From Helicostylum pulchrum (Eukaryota > Mucoromycota > Mucoromycetes > Mucorales > Mucoraceae): a stretch of 64,000 nucleotides of DNA. The stretch is taken from contig JAIXMO010000065.1 of assembly GCA_025677825.1 (NCBI GenBank), forward strand, positions 1 to 64,000, given 5' to 3'. The notes under the pieces were generated by a model. The model ran no database searches. It was not told where the DNA came from and saw only the letters and a list, made by a program, of their open reading frames with translations. This document shows positions 46,720-60,561 of the stretch, in pieces. Within the stretch, counting starts at the first letter, position 1. Every line of letters starts with the position of its first letter. The position numbers and the translations under genes are program-made.

Positions 46720-48535
46720 TTAAACTAAACAGTCTCTTCTACCCTTCTTGTAGTGATGAAGATCTTTTGTCACGCTAAACTGATCTACAATATTTCCTAC
46801 AGTTCCGTCTTCCTGTGATTGATAGTGAGTAATAAGAAGAGCAGAAGGAGAAACTTTAAAAGTAGAGAATCCGTAGCTACCGTATCGAGTCGCGGACCAA
46901 TCAAAAAATGGGCCTTCGCCGAACGCTGTAGGGCCCTCCGGTTGACCAGCATTACCAATTACAATTTGGAAAAAGCTGGGTGCGTTATGATATGAAGTAG
47001 AAGCTCGCTTATTGTTCGATACAGGATAAGTTCTTTCATAATTATGAACATGACCACTGCAGAATAAAAAATAAAAAAGTTAAAATAATGTGATAGTACC
47101 GACCATGCAATAACGAACCTCATGTAAATATCCACGCGGTGCTTTAACAAGATCTTCTCGAGACCTCCCCATGTTTGATTATTACTGTCTGTAACTCCGT
47201 CTCTAATCATAGAAGCCTTTGTAGTGCAATCAGAGCTTATGATAGAGCAATAGATGGGGTGATGCGTAAGTAAGATAATCCAAGGTCTTTCTAGACGATT
47301 TCTATTAGCTTCAGCTAGATCTTTTTCTAACCAGTTAATAGCGGTTTGAATTTCATCCTTGTTATCCGAGAAATACACTTCAGTTGAAAATGAAACAAGG
47401 TGAAGTGACTTGTAGTTGATTGAATAAAACATGGAATTATCAAATTTTGATTCGGCGAAAGGTACAATATTGAATCTAACAAAATTATTATTTGGTTTAG
47501 TTTGCATATTTTACATGATAAAGGAGAAGAAAAAAATAAAGGGGTGGAAGACATGTTACAGACCTGTTTTTGTAATGGGTAAAATTATAAGCACCCTCAT
47601 GATTACCAACTGCACCCAAATAGGGCACTTGAGCATATAGATCTTGCATAAAATTCAAGTACTCGTCGCCTTTAGTACCATTAAAGTCCTCCATATTGTA
47701 GGCTTGATCGCCAGCGAGCGTAACAAAATCGTATTTATGAGACTTTCCTAGATCAATCAAGTGAGACACTGCCACTGCATTGCAAGTGCCCTTAAAAAAC
47801 ATAAACTATCAGTATTGTTCTCAATTTCTCTATTACATATACATACCACATCGCCAGTTGCAAGAAAACTGAAATGGTTGGTAATAGGTGCTGTATGAAA
47901 TTCATAGATCTTGGACCATTTTACGGGTTTGCCACTTCTACCCGTCGCAGAACCTACCCTATAGGCATAAACTGTCGCTTGATCAAGAGCATTTGTTTTG
48001 AACTTGTGGAGATATAGTTTGCGTTGACCTAATCCACCATCAGTAAATACCCAGTCCTGTATAAATTAACACCGTTTTTTTTTTGGTAAGTAAACAAATA
48101 CAAACAAAAAAGCTTCTTATATTTCTTTCAGCATGTACTTAAAGGAGAAGTATAACAATAATAATAAAATGATGATTTTCTTACCTCGCCTTTAACTATA
48201 ATTTTATTTCTGTGTAAATGATGGTGATCATTATTTCTCTTTGACCAGTACTGTAAAACGGAATATCGGATACTTCCTAGCGTAGCAAATTGAACACGTG
48301 CATATTTCGCATCATCTGTCAAAGATATATGAATTTGCTGGGGTTCGGAAGCGGTGTAAGTACGATTCCAATTGTTTCCTAATACATTATAGGAATCAGC
48401 GTAACACATCATACCGGGACTACCATCAGGCTCTGCACCTAGCGGTATTTTCAGTCCGTATGCGTCTGTTGTAAAAAGATTTATTTCTGCTGTGGCGAAA
48501 AAGGTTACAGTTAGAAGTAAGAGTGGAATGATCAT
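46720..48535 (-). CDS. Secreted purple acid phosphatase
   Basis: A Fe/Zn-type metallophosphatase acting on phosphate esters outside the cell or in the vacuole. Exons 48535-48185, 48056-47847, 47790-47564, 47475-47119 and 47056-46720 give 493 aa. A signal peptide (MIIPLLLLTVTFFATA) is followed by a fibronectin-like N-terminal domain. All metal-binding blocks are visible: TGDVGTCN, GDQAYN, GAVGNHEGAYN, LLTHHPIY and SGHVHNYERTYP. The donor at the fourth intron is weak (AG then GTTCGT) but restores the GHVHNYER block. Several N-x-S/T sites suggest glycosylation. No GPI signal was seen. Confidence 0.94.
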
Positions 48536-49326
48536 ATAAACTGGACGGGTCTTGTTTTAGAGAAAATAAAAAACAAAAGAAAAAAGGATACAAATACTAC
48601 ACAACATCTTATTTATATTAGAAATATGACTTTTTCGTGATCAGTCGATCTTATCCTAGTCGTATTTTTATTTTTGTCAAGTACAAAACTAGCACCTCCT
48701 TATTGCCTTATTTTATCCAAGATTCTCACCGATTATCCCGTTTTTTTAAGAATACTTTAATGTGTATGTTTCTTTTTTATCGAAGCCACTTTATTTCTTA
48801 TTTTTGTTTAGATATTATAAATGCGCTTTAAATTTAGTGTCGTAGAATGCATATCGCGTTTAATTTTATACGTACGTTTTGTTTTTGTGCAAAGATATTA
48901 TTGGTTGACAATCTATCACACGTAATTTGTACAATTCAACAGGTACACACGTTGAGTTACGGTGTCACATATACATACATTAGGTTAAATTATCCATACT
49001 TAGGAATTTATCTTGTTGCATTAGACCTATCACTGTCGTTTCGAAATATTTTTTATATCCTTTTTATTGATACATTCCCACCTTGCCTTCGCATCTTGGC
49101 GTAGCTACATGCTCTTGTTTATTCTAAAATAATAACTTGGTTAAATGCACTAAACACTCTCCCCTCCTGACTGCAAAACTTTTACATCCTATTCCTTACT
49201 CTAGCCAAACTTCACATAATATTTAGTATTATTGCCATACAACTACATAGTAATGAATTTTTAAGCACGAAAAAAAAAAATAAGCTGGTATTAGACAAGA
49301 TATATATTTATTTTAAACCATTGCTA
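48536..49326. promoter_or_regulatory. Upstream region of the phosphatase and 3' end of AP-3 delta
   Basis: Both flanking genes are on the minus strand. The open frames 48637-48831 and 48847-49104 on the plus strand have no domain. A phosphate-responsive promoter would be expected, but no clear CACGTG/CACGTT element was found in the stretch read. Confidence 0.35.
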
Positions 49327-52300
49327 TTAGTTAGTCAATTTTAAATTTGAGAGTTCATAAATAAGACCATTTAATAAATCATCCTCAGTACTCTTAAGAT
49401 CGATTGATAAAGTAGCCACTTTAGGTTCTGATTCCATTGATAAGGTATATTTCAATAAACCAGCAACCTGTACTCCCTGTACACTTTTACCGTAAAGAGA
49501 CGCAGCTCCAGGGACGACTTCAACTACAAGTAAACCACTGGTACGGGTAACGGTTTCCAGTGCATTAATCAAAGCTTGTTCAATTGAATCGTCTGAAGAT
49601 AAAGGTACTTCTAATGAAACGTTTCCATGGTATTCGAAATCATCACCGTGTTCTGAAAGTAGAGTAGCGAATTCTGCGGGGTCCATAGGACGCTTATCGT
49701 TTAAGAACAAGCTTACAGGGATAGCAATTTCAAGTGAGCTTTGGTTCACAGCAGATGAGCCCTATTTATAAATATGTATCGAGATTACTATTTTGTTCGA
49801 CGTAAAAAAAAAAAGACTTTCAATAAACAACTTACCTCAATATCATAAAATAAATCACCACGAAGACATAAGCCTTGTCTTACATTACCAAGTACCTCGA
49901 AATGTGCAACACACTCGACCTTTTCGTTTGTTTGAAGCTCAAACGTTTCAGTAGCAGATGCAATGTTTGTAGTTTCTTCATTATTCTCAACGGACTTCAT
50001 ATCAAACGATTCGGCAAATTCCATACGTAAACTAGGAAGCATATGTTCGTTATCCTTGTTCTCGATAGTAAAGTGAAGATCAACGATGGAAGGGTTTGTA
50101 GTGTTTAAGAGTAAATTACACATCTAAAAGAAGTAGGGGTTAGTTGATGTATATTTAGAGCTTGGGTCAATAAAAACTTACTAAGGATACGTGGTCATCT
50201 CTGAAGACTTCAATTGCTTTATGGCACTTGCTTTCTTCGTGCTTTTCGGCAAGTGCATCACGTACATCATCAGCAATTACGGCAAAATCAGCCTTGGCAA
50301 GTTCTTCTTCTTCAGTAGGAGCAACTTCCTTGCGCTATATACATATATATATACATATATAAAGTTTAGAAAAAAAAGGGGGAAACGTTTTAATTGACTT
50401 ACCTTGCTAGACTTCTTTGTAGAAGATTTCTTCTTCTTTTTCTTTTCTGGTGCAGATGATTCAGGTACGTTCTTTTCCTTGGAAGATTTCTTCTTAGATT
50501 CCAAGAGTTCCTTGTTCTTCTTTTGAAGCGCTCTTAACTCTTTACGCTCGTTTCTATAACGGATTTCTTCATTCATACGGACTTCTTCAGGACTCAAGTA
50601 AGCCTTAACTTGTTGGAAAGTTTCGTCCTTGCCTAAAGGAGTTGATAAATCGACACTGTTTAAGCCTGACTCTTCGTTACTTTCAAAGATATCACGGGTA
50701 GATTTCTTGGTATAGATAATTCCCGTCTTCTTATCCTTGATAGTTTTTTCGTCTTCAGATTGAGCAGCATTTTCGGGCATTTCCTCTTCGGCATAGATAG
50801 GCGTCTTTACTTCCTTCTTGGCACGCTTCGATTTCTTGGCATTCTTTTTTAACTTGCTGGCTTGTAAGTTGATTTCATCTACATCCAATTCGACTACAGG
50901 AATAGAATCTACATCATCCTCAAATTCAAACATCTGCTTCTTTTTATCGGACCCGATATAATAAGGATCATTTTGGCGAGCTTCTTTTCTAGCAGCACGA
51001 CGTTGTTCTTTATCCTCGTCTTCTTCACTACTATATTTTGACTTGGATTTAGACTTCTTCTTCTTTCCAGACTTGGATACCTTTTCGTATTTACCGATAG
51101 GAGAATCAGCAGCAGAGACGTCAGAATCAAAGTCTTGTACCAAGTCGGGTAATGGATCATTGATCCAAGCGTCCAAATCCAAGCCTTCAGGAATAGGTAC
51201 CTTGGTTTGTGCCTTGGGTGCAACAGGATTTAATTCGTAAATAAAGAATAAATCAGGAAGTCCTTCCAAAACCAAAGGTACTTCATTAGCGTCAACAGTA
51301 GGGTTATCAACAGAATCTAAAATGATCTTAAAGAGTGATTTAACATCGTATGCTCTTTCTTGTACTTCCAAATCAGTGCTGTGAGTGAACATGTCCATTT
51401 TTTCGTACATAACATTAGTGACTTTAATAAATTCACGTTGGAGTTCTGGGTTCCATTGAGAAGTTAATTCACTTGTCCAATAAGCATAGATTTTAATAAC
51501 ACTGTGAACATAGATGGTTTGTACTTTGACAGGGAGTTTGGTGACTTGAGGAGTTAAAAGACATTCGAGTGTAGATGGAATATCTTGCAAGTAATTACAG
51601 TATTCACCACAAATCCATGCTGCAGCCGATAAAACTTCGATGTTGGAGTCCCTCTTCTTTGCAGTTTCCAAAAATCGTTTGTCTTGCAAGAGGTTATACT
51701 AATAAAACGATGAATATTTTCTCTCTTTTTTTTTTAGAAAAAAAAAATATTAATTTTACCATTTGACTGACAGAGAATTCACGAACACTCTTAACACGAA
51801 CACTGACATCCATCAATTGATTTGTCAAAGCATCGCCCACATTGACACCTGCTGCATAGGTAATACCGACCAAAACAGTAATATACCACTCAAAGTCGTT
51901 AATATGATTATAATGGTTTTGGGAGCAAATAAAGATGATACGGTTAATGATATCGGTACGATATACAGGATCAAAGATAGTAGATGGATCGTGAAGTGAA
52001 GATTCTGGGCTTGATTTAGGCATGATATGTGTAATCAATCTCTTGACAATTTCAACTACATTTTTACGGTTTACCATCCCAACAACTAAATCCAAAGATC
52101 TCAAACGAATACTGATATCCTCGTCATCAATACATTCTAAAATCAAATCTTTGTGTTCTGAAACTAACTTGGGATGGGTGACAAGTAATTTACTCATAGC
52201 AAGTAAACCAACGTATTTCACTAAGAGCTCGTTAGTAACGATATATATATATGTATATACATACATATAAAAGCATATAAAAATATACTTACAGTTTTGA

Positions 52301-53456
52301 TCAGGATCTTCCAAAAACTTTCTCAACTTGTTAGTACACGTTGCGGCTAAAGCGTTACCAGAATCACCAGCGGCTTCCAAAAATCCACCAGTGATGACAG
52401 TATAAATACATTCGTATAAGAGAGACATGGCAAGTGTTGTTTGGATAAGAGAAGCCAATGGCGGTAATAATTTTTTGATTAATCTAGGCTCTAATGGGGT
52501 CAAGGAAGCAAACTATATCACTCTTTAGTATTTTTATGTTATTCTCCCTTCTCAGTGCTCTTAGACTTACCAATTTAATAATTTTAATCAACATCCAGTT
52601 ATTGGAAGAAGTAGTAAGTAACTTGAATAATTGAGGAGCAAGAGATAAGTAGTTTTTGGGATTCTTTCTAGCTAATTCACAAACAACACTGATCACAGCA
52701 GATACCACAGCTAAATAAAACAATTAATACATATATATATATAAATATACGAAACAAGTGTATACTAACATGGATCAGGGTCTTCTAACTTTTCTTTCAA
52801 TCGAGGAAAACTTAACCGAAGTGCTTCTGGATATTTTAAAAATACTTTGTAAAGTACAAGTACAACCTTCTTACGAATATAAGGTCTAGAGTGGTTTAAC
52901 ATGGAAACCAAGTCAGGGCAAAGATCTCTGGCAAGGTCAGGTGTAACAATATGCGAAAGACCGTTCAAAGCAATTCCAATATCAATAGGTGCTGGTGAAG
53001 CCAAGTCCTAGTAGAAAGAAGAAGAAAAAAGGTATGGTGCGTTAATATATCTTATACTCGAAATAGTTTTTTTCCTTTTACCTTTTTAATCAAGTTTGTA
53101 GTTAACATGAGTACATCTGTATCTTGTTGAAAGGATAAAGTGGCGGCCAAGTAACCAGTTCTTTTATGTAAGAATTTAGCACTGGACATTACTTCTATCA
53201 TGTGGAACGAAGCCCATGACATGTCATACCCAAGCATATGCAACTATTAAGAAGGAATAAGTTTTCGACAGCGGTAGATTGAATTGAGAATATACTTTAC
53301 ATAAGTTAACTTGGCGACGGCAATCGACTTGATATCCAAATCGTTGGATTTAACCTCGTTACGAATCTCTTGTAAGCAGGCTGCAATGTATTTTTGCTCA
53401 TTCTTTTTGTTAGCTCTTATACCTCGAATGAGGTCGGTGAGAGACTTTTCAAACAT
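49327..53456 (-). CDS. APL5: AP-3 adaptor complex delta subunit
   Basis: A large adaptin of the AP-3 coat, which sorts cargo from Golgi/endosomes to the vacuole. Ten exons: 53456-53301, 53243-53082, 53007-52770, 52710-52571, 52512-52293, 52220-51760, 51698-50403, 50334-50182, 50123-49836 and 49761-49327. They give 1182 aa without a stop (yeast Apl5 932, human AP3D1 1153). The N-terminus MFEKSLTDLIRGIRANKKNE is the delta signature. HEAT/adaptin repeats fill the first 560 residues or so (RTGYLAATLSFQQDTDVLML, SRPYIRKKVVLVLYKVFLKY). The conserved EGLDLDAWIN follows. Next is a very Lys/Glu-rich hinge (about 640-890), then the ear region. The last two exons form a beta-rich appendage. Confidence 0.94.
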
Positions 53457-54039
53457 GATGAAACTTGAAAGAAAAGGTATAAAACTTTCTGGTGTTCCTC
53501 CTCCTCTGTTACGCGAAGGGGCTTTTAAATATTTTGGCGGCTTACAGACGAATTTAGCTGTTTGTATACTTTTTTGGATAATCTATTTGCCAGTGAATAA
53601 AGATGAGAATCGATCTGTTCTCTTGACAAGATCATATATGATTTCAAAGGACATAATTATCTATACTTTTTTTTAAAAAAAATAGATAGTAACCTAATTT
53701 TAGAACTATAGGAATATGTGGAAAGGGAAATAGAGACTTTATTTGTTTGTGGAAACAAGATACACGACAGTCTTTTTTTTATGAATAATTTACATAATCA
53801 TAACCTTTGGCTTTATTACACGCTCTTCCACAAAACCTGGGCTCTTTATGAATATATATTCCTCGAGAACAATTGCAGGAGGTTACATCACACTGTATAG
53901 ACGTAATAAACTTCTTGCCGAAACCTACTGTCATATAATTAGTTAAGCTTCCAATACTACTACTGATGGCAATATTAGAAAATTTTAAAAATTCGTGTTA
54001 ATCTAGTAACTTGTATACAGTCTCCTCTGAGCTGATCAA
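53457..54039. promoter_or_regulatory. Upstream region of AP-3 delta
   Basis: AT-rich. Small open frames only, with no recognisable exon. Confidence 0.4.
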
Positions 54040-54324
54040 TTAATTTATCATTGAATATAACTTTGGAATCAGATAAAATTCGACTTCATTTCTTAAACTT
54101 TTCCAATATTGCTTATCAACATCCACTTCGCCTATACGCAAATATAGTAATACATTACGAAACAAGAATCCGTCCCGATCAATAAATAGTTCTTCTGTGC
54201 TTAATATTTTTTCTAACCAGTTTCCCTCCACCAGACTAGAAAGATACCCAGACTCTCTTCAATTGTCTTTGGCAGTACGGTAAATCGTTTCCTCTACATC
54301 AAGTTTTACTATTACTTTTTCCAT
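54040..54324 (-). pseudogene. BTB (KCTD T1-type) domain pseudogene
   Basis: From an ATG at 54324 the minus strand reads MEKVIVKLDVEETIYRTAKD, then a TGA stop, then an open stretch ending at 54040 with LFIDRDGFLFRNVLLYLR and KQYWKSLRNEVEFYLIPK. It is a clear relative of the intact BTB gene at 55140 (RDGFLFCYILLYLRTG), in opposite orientation, about 1 kb away. Confidence 0.8.
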
Positions 54325-54419
54325 TTTTTTTAAAGATAATTGTAAAGGTAAAGGATGTCAAGGGATAACTCCTTCTTAAAAAATATCTGATTAACTAAGC
54401 GAATAACTATACTAACGTC

Positions 54420-54759
54420 AATAAGACGGCTATGAAAAAAATTGGTATTAGCTTCGAGATTGCGCCGGAACAACCACCAATGGTTATAGTACGTTACGAA
54501 AAGGTAAACAAGTTTGAAGCCAGATTTCAGTAGCTATAATTAACAGATTTGACAGACATCAATATTTCGAATAGCTACGTGGGAAATTCTGTTTTTAACA
54601 CATTTTAAAAAAGGGGAGAGTCAGCGACATTGGCACGATTACTTTTAAAGACCTTATCGAACAACTAAAGCATTATCATATGTATCGAACCCTGAAAGAT
54701 TATAGCCTCTCAAACATAATTGATTTAGTAGCTATATTAATTCAATTTTGCTTCGGATA
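54420..54759 (+). pseudogene. Remnant of an unrecognised gene
   Basis: A short open piece from the ATG at about 54432 (KKIGISFEIAPEQPPMVIVR) and a second near 54619-54759 (VSDIGTITFKDLIEQLKHYH, then DYSLSNIIDLVAILIQFCFG, stop) have protein-like composition but do not join in frame. Family unknown. Confidence 0.3.
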
Positions 54760-55139
54760 ATCTTAGTTAGCTGGTTTAAAACATACATCTTTTTCTTCCT
54801 TTGTAAAACTTTTAAGTTCGTCTGTTTTTAGAATGCTTTTTTATTTATTTTCTATTTGCTCTGGGAACTACCTCATGAAAATAAAAACAATCGTTTCCTT
54901 GCTTGTAGTGCTATGGAAGTCGATACTTAGAGTCTTAAGGACGTTTGATTCGACCACATTGTTCCAGAATGATATATCACCGGAGCTGCAGTATCCTTTA
55001 AAGTGGGAGAACATGTAAGTTCCTTGTTTTTGATGCTAATATATTATCTGTTTAATCAATCAATTTTTTTTTCGGATTTAAAAGAAAGTTAGATATACTT
55101 TTCTATCTTCTTCCTTTTCTCTCTAGCTCTAAAAAAAAC

Positions 55140-55451
55140 ATGGGGAATTTTATTGTAACACTTGACGTTGGGGACACCGTTTACCGGACCACCAAAGAGA
55201 CTTTAATGGGAGAGTCTCAGTACTTTAAAAGACTAGTAGAGGTAAATGCCCCGAGTCAAAAGGATTTCTTTATCGATCGCGATGGGTTCTTGTTTTGCTA
55301 TATACTTTTATATCTGCGTACTGGTAAATTGGATATTGAAAAGAAATATTGGGAAAGTGTAAAAACAGAAGCCGAGTTTTACGAGCTTCCAAATTTAGTT
55401 GGAATGATAAATGCAATGATCCGTGAAGATCAACCGAAGGAGACCGTGTAA
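55140..55451 (+). CDS. Single-domain BTB protein (KCTD/T1-type)
   Basis: A single exon of 103 aa that is nearly all domain. The T1/KCTD-type BTB pattern is clear: VTLDVGDTVYRTTKETLM, then SQYFKRLVE, FIDRDGFLF and YILLYLRTGKLD, then EAEFYELPNLVGMIN. Such domains self-assemble and often bridge substrates to cullin-3 ligases, but here there is no second domain. Relatives in the window are a stop-containing copy at 54.0-54.3 kb and a truncated tail at 34.6 kb. It may be a recently expanded lineage-specific family. Confidence 0.85.
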   Translation: MGNFIVTLDVGDTVYRTTKETLMGESQYFKRLVEVNAPSQKDFFIDRDGFLFCYILLYLRTGKLDIEKKYWESVKTEAEFYELPNLVGMINAMIREDQPKETV

Positions 55452-56133
55452 AATTTCAAATATTAATATCAACTTCAAATTTTTATTTAAACTCAAACTT
55501 GGGTTTGGTAAAAAGTTGCTTGAGAAGGTTCTTAGTGTATATAATCTACTTACCTGTGATATTGAAGCTGCTGGCTCACTACTGGTATGTAGTACTTCTA
55601 CGATATCATCCTCATCAGATGAAATCGAAACGACTGCCGGATCTTGTAATACCTGCTCCTCTTGCCTTTAAGTAATTGTACGCAAAGAGGTCAGAATAGT
55701 CTTACGTACTGTATCGATGTAGACCTTCTACAGTTAATTTGGTACAGCGGGCCAGAGTTTGAATTAGTATGCTATATAATAAAGGATGCACTCTCCTACT
55801 GGGAACCATGGAATAGTGGCCAATACTTGTTGTGAAACAAGTTTTTTTTTGGGGAATTCCTTGATGCACGTTCTATTGATACAGCTTAAAGTAAAAAGTG
55901 TAAAGTTTGGGGGAGATTATTAAAAGTATAAAACAACAGATAATAAAAGTAGTGAGCACCAGACTGTCAGCAGTCAATTGAATTAAGTCTTCATATTTAA
56001 GTATATTGTTTCCGTTATTGAATAAATCTCTCTACATTTATAAAAACTTTGATACCATAATAGTTATTTTGCTTTTTTTGTTTTTTTTTATTGTTTATTG
56101 ATCTTATAAGTATAAAGAACTAAAAAAAAAAAA
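55452..56133. other. Intergenic, partly duplicated at 34.9 kb
   Basis: Near 55995-56070 a segment (AAGTATATTGTTTCC, TTTATAAAAAC, GATACCATAATAG) matches 34935-34996, just beyond the BTB-tail gene there. The rest has no coding signal. Confidence 0.5.
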
Positions 56134-57768
56134 TTACTTTAATTTTCTGATTTGTTCTGCAGTGGCTTCATCGTGTAAATAAAAGCAATCATCTCCTTTC
56201 TTGCAGCTTTTGTTGATATGATAGTAGCGACAAGCAAGGATATTCGATTCAACTGCCTTTTTTTCTTCTTCGGATGCTTCGTTATGGCTAAAGAGACAGG
56301 CATCACCAGTGTTACAATAACCCTTGAAGTGAAAAAACCGACAAGGTCCAGTTAATGCTCGAAGTCGGGTCAATCTATCCTCGTTCAACGGCTCGTGAGA
56401 GTACGGGCAGCGGTCTTCTTGTTCACAAGAACCTTGCATATGAAAAAACCTACATGGTTCTAATTTTAAGTCCTAAAAAAAATCAAAAAACATTACATTT
56501 AGTTTTGAAGTCATTTAAGATATATTATATAAACTTACGTGAGAGAAGTTACACTCTTCGCCTTGATTGCATGAACCTGTCTTAAAAAATTGACATACAG
56601 TATTTATAGTAGGAGGAGGGGCAGGTTCACCTTCGTGTTTAAATGTACAGTTGTCACCCTAATTATATAAACATAAAAAAATGTTTTAGTTATCTTTGAA
56701 TATTCAATCGTACGTATTTTAAATACTTACTTGCTTACAAAAACCCTTCAAGAAATAGTTACATAAGACAGTAGGTACGAACTTCTTGTTATTTTTATTA
56801 TTCTTGTTTTCCAGCTTAGGTTTATCTTGCCTTTGTTGTTTTTGTTGCTGCGGCACCGTAGAAACATTTGCTACTTGGGAAACAATAGGTGATACATGTG
56901 TAGTTTGAGAATGAACAGGCTTTTTGTTTACTGCCTTTTTGTTATTTGGTGTTGATTGTTTTTGTTTATTCGATGCTTCTTCGTGGTATTTCAGAAGTGT
57001 ATCAAAGTCAAGCTCGCCCGTCTCCTTTGGGTAGTCTTTATGATTCTTGGAGGCCCTCTTGGCAGCTTTGTTCTTCCTTTGTCTCTTCTTCGGCACTTTT
57101 GGTTCAATTCGGCCGACAACATATTCATTTGACATTGTACTAGAGGCAGCTGTTGGTAAAATATTTGATGCAGCAGGCGGTGGTACTTGTGGTGTATTTG
57201 TCAAAAATTTTGTTGGTGTATTTGACATAATAGTAGGGGAAGTGGTTGTCTGTACGTTGTTTGATGTAGTAGGTGGTGGTACTGGTGGTGTTGTATCTGT
57301 CAAAGATTCTGTTGGTGTGTTTGACATAATAGTAGAAGAAGTGGTTGTTGGTACGATCTTTTGTACGGTTGGTGGTGAAGGCGTTGTATCTGTTGAGGAT
57401 TTTGGTGGCTTTAAAGACGAAGGTTTTAATTTTTTAGCTGTAGAGACAGCGGAGGCAACAGAAGGTTCGACAGAAGGTTCAATAGAAGAACTGTTATCCG
57501 TTTCCTTTCTCTTTTGTGCTGGAACGAGTTTGGGATCTGCAACAACTCTTGTCTTTTTCGCGACATGTAAAGTAAGATCGTCTTTACCAACAATAGTACT
57601 TGACAACAATGTGTCATGAATAATTGGAACAGAAGATAACTTCCTCTTTACTGCGGATATTGGAGGTGAATAAACATTATTAGTTTCGCGTTCTTTTTCC
57701 TGTGAAAGAATTTCTTCGATTGTTGGTGGTCTGATAGAAAAGAGCTTTTTAAGGGCTTCGTTTGACAT
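56134..57768 (-). CDS. CCCH zinc-finger protein with five fingers
   Basis: Exons 57768-56731, 56658-56539 and 56472-56134 give 498 aa. About 300 N-terminal residues are low complexity, Ser/Thr/Pro-rich with three imperfect repeats (TTTSPTIMSNTPTKFLT type) and a Lys-rich patch (KKRQRKNKAAKRASKNHKD). Five C-x7/8-C-x5-C-x3-H fingers lie at the C-terminus: CNYFLKGFCKQGDNCTFKH, CQFFKTGSCNQGEECNFSH, CRFFHMQGSCEQEDRC, CRFFHFKGYCNTGDAC and CRYYHINKSCKKGDDC. Such arrays bind single-stranded RNA, so a role in mRNA processing is likely by family (ZC3H4/6/8, Yth1-like). An in-frame ATG upstream at 57828 would add 20 residues. Broken copies occur at 34 and 35-36.7 kb. Confidence 0.9.
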
Positions 57769-58818
57769 GATGGTATACTTGTATGTTGATTGGGGATTTG
57801 GTTCTTTTGAAAAAAAAATGTCGTTCAAAAAAATAAAAAAAAATAGAGTAAAATAAAAACCACGGTCACAGTTTCAAGCAAATGCACATTAAAGGTAAGG
57901 TGGTCTTTGCTTTTTTTTTTTGAGTCTGTTACTGCTTAAGAGTGATATTGTTTGTGTGATTCGTGATAGAGACACGAATCTATTACCAATTTCATTTTTT
58001 TACTTGGTTTTGAATAAAAAATTGCGTTTCGCAGGAAAAAAAAAAGCCTTCAACTAAATAAAAATAAACGAACTTAGAATAACTAACTTTAAACGTTTAG
58101 AGGATATACCATTACCCTGCTATTAAGAAAAGTCCAACAAATTGGAAAGAAACAAATGCTGCGAAAGAAAAAAGTTCCTTTTATAAGTACTGCTAACTGC
58201 AAAAAAAGGGGGATGATTTATATTCATCCCAGGTTATACAGATACTAACACCTTTTTGTGTTCAATTTATAAACAAAATGATTCAACCAGTTAGACCTTT
58301 TTCTTACAGCAAAATATTCTGTAAATCCAAATACTTTATTTTCTGCTTAAAAAAAAAACGGACCACATGCCAGCGTTTTTCTGCACGCACACAAACTTGT
58401 AACAACAAACAAACAGGCGGTACATAGTTTTTTTTCTTTCCAAAACTTCTCGATCTGGCCTTGAGTTTCAAAAAGTTATTTATAAAATCATGTGTATGAA
58501 ATGTACTACATCAATGCAATCGTATGTTGGGTCCATGCCAGTCTTCTTTTATATGCTTGATTTGCCAATTGATGAGTACTGCAAAAAGCATATCTTTTTT
58601 TTTTATATATTAAGTAATAAAGAGAAGAACAGAAAAAGAATGGGGGTTTCTTGATCTTAATCTAATTAAAAAGGTTAAACTTTACACGAAAAAAAAAAGA
58701 AGCTATGTAGTCACGTGCATACATACAACAACTGCAACGCGTTTGTTTCTCTTTCTCTCTCTCTTTCTCCTCATTCACACCCCTCTTTTGTTTCTTTTTT
58801 TTTAAAAAAAAAGAAAAA
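57769..58818. promoter_or_regulatory. Divergent upstream region of CCCH and kinase genes
   Basis: The first part (to about 58150) matches 36700-37140 next to the CCCH pseudogene, so the duplication includes the promoter. The rest is T-rich, with a CT-rich run (TCTCTTTCTCTCTCTC) about 60 bases before the kinase ATG. Confidence 0.5.
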
Positions 58819-60385
<1,567 letters not shown>

Positions 60386-60561
60386 ACCAAATATTCCCCC
60401 AACTAACTACACACACACATATTATTATCATTATAAAATAAATATACAACTAAAATGAAACAAAAAAAAATCGAGGGATGTTTATTATTATACTACAACA
60501 GTTCTTTTTGAAATGTATCTAATCAAGATGAAAATATTTACAACAACTCTTTAACACGTTA

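Noticed and set aside
57047..57619. 190-codon plus-strand open frame antisense to the CCCH gene
   Set aside because: It mirrors the Ser/Thr/Pro-rich repeats of the real gene. The CCCH exons splice cleanly and end in five fingers.
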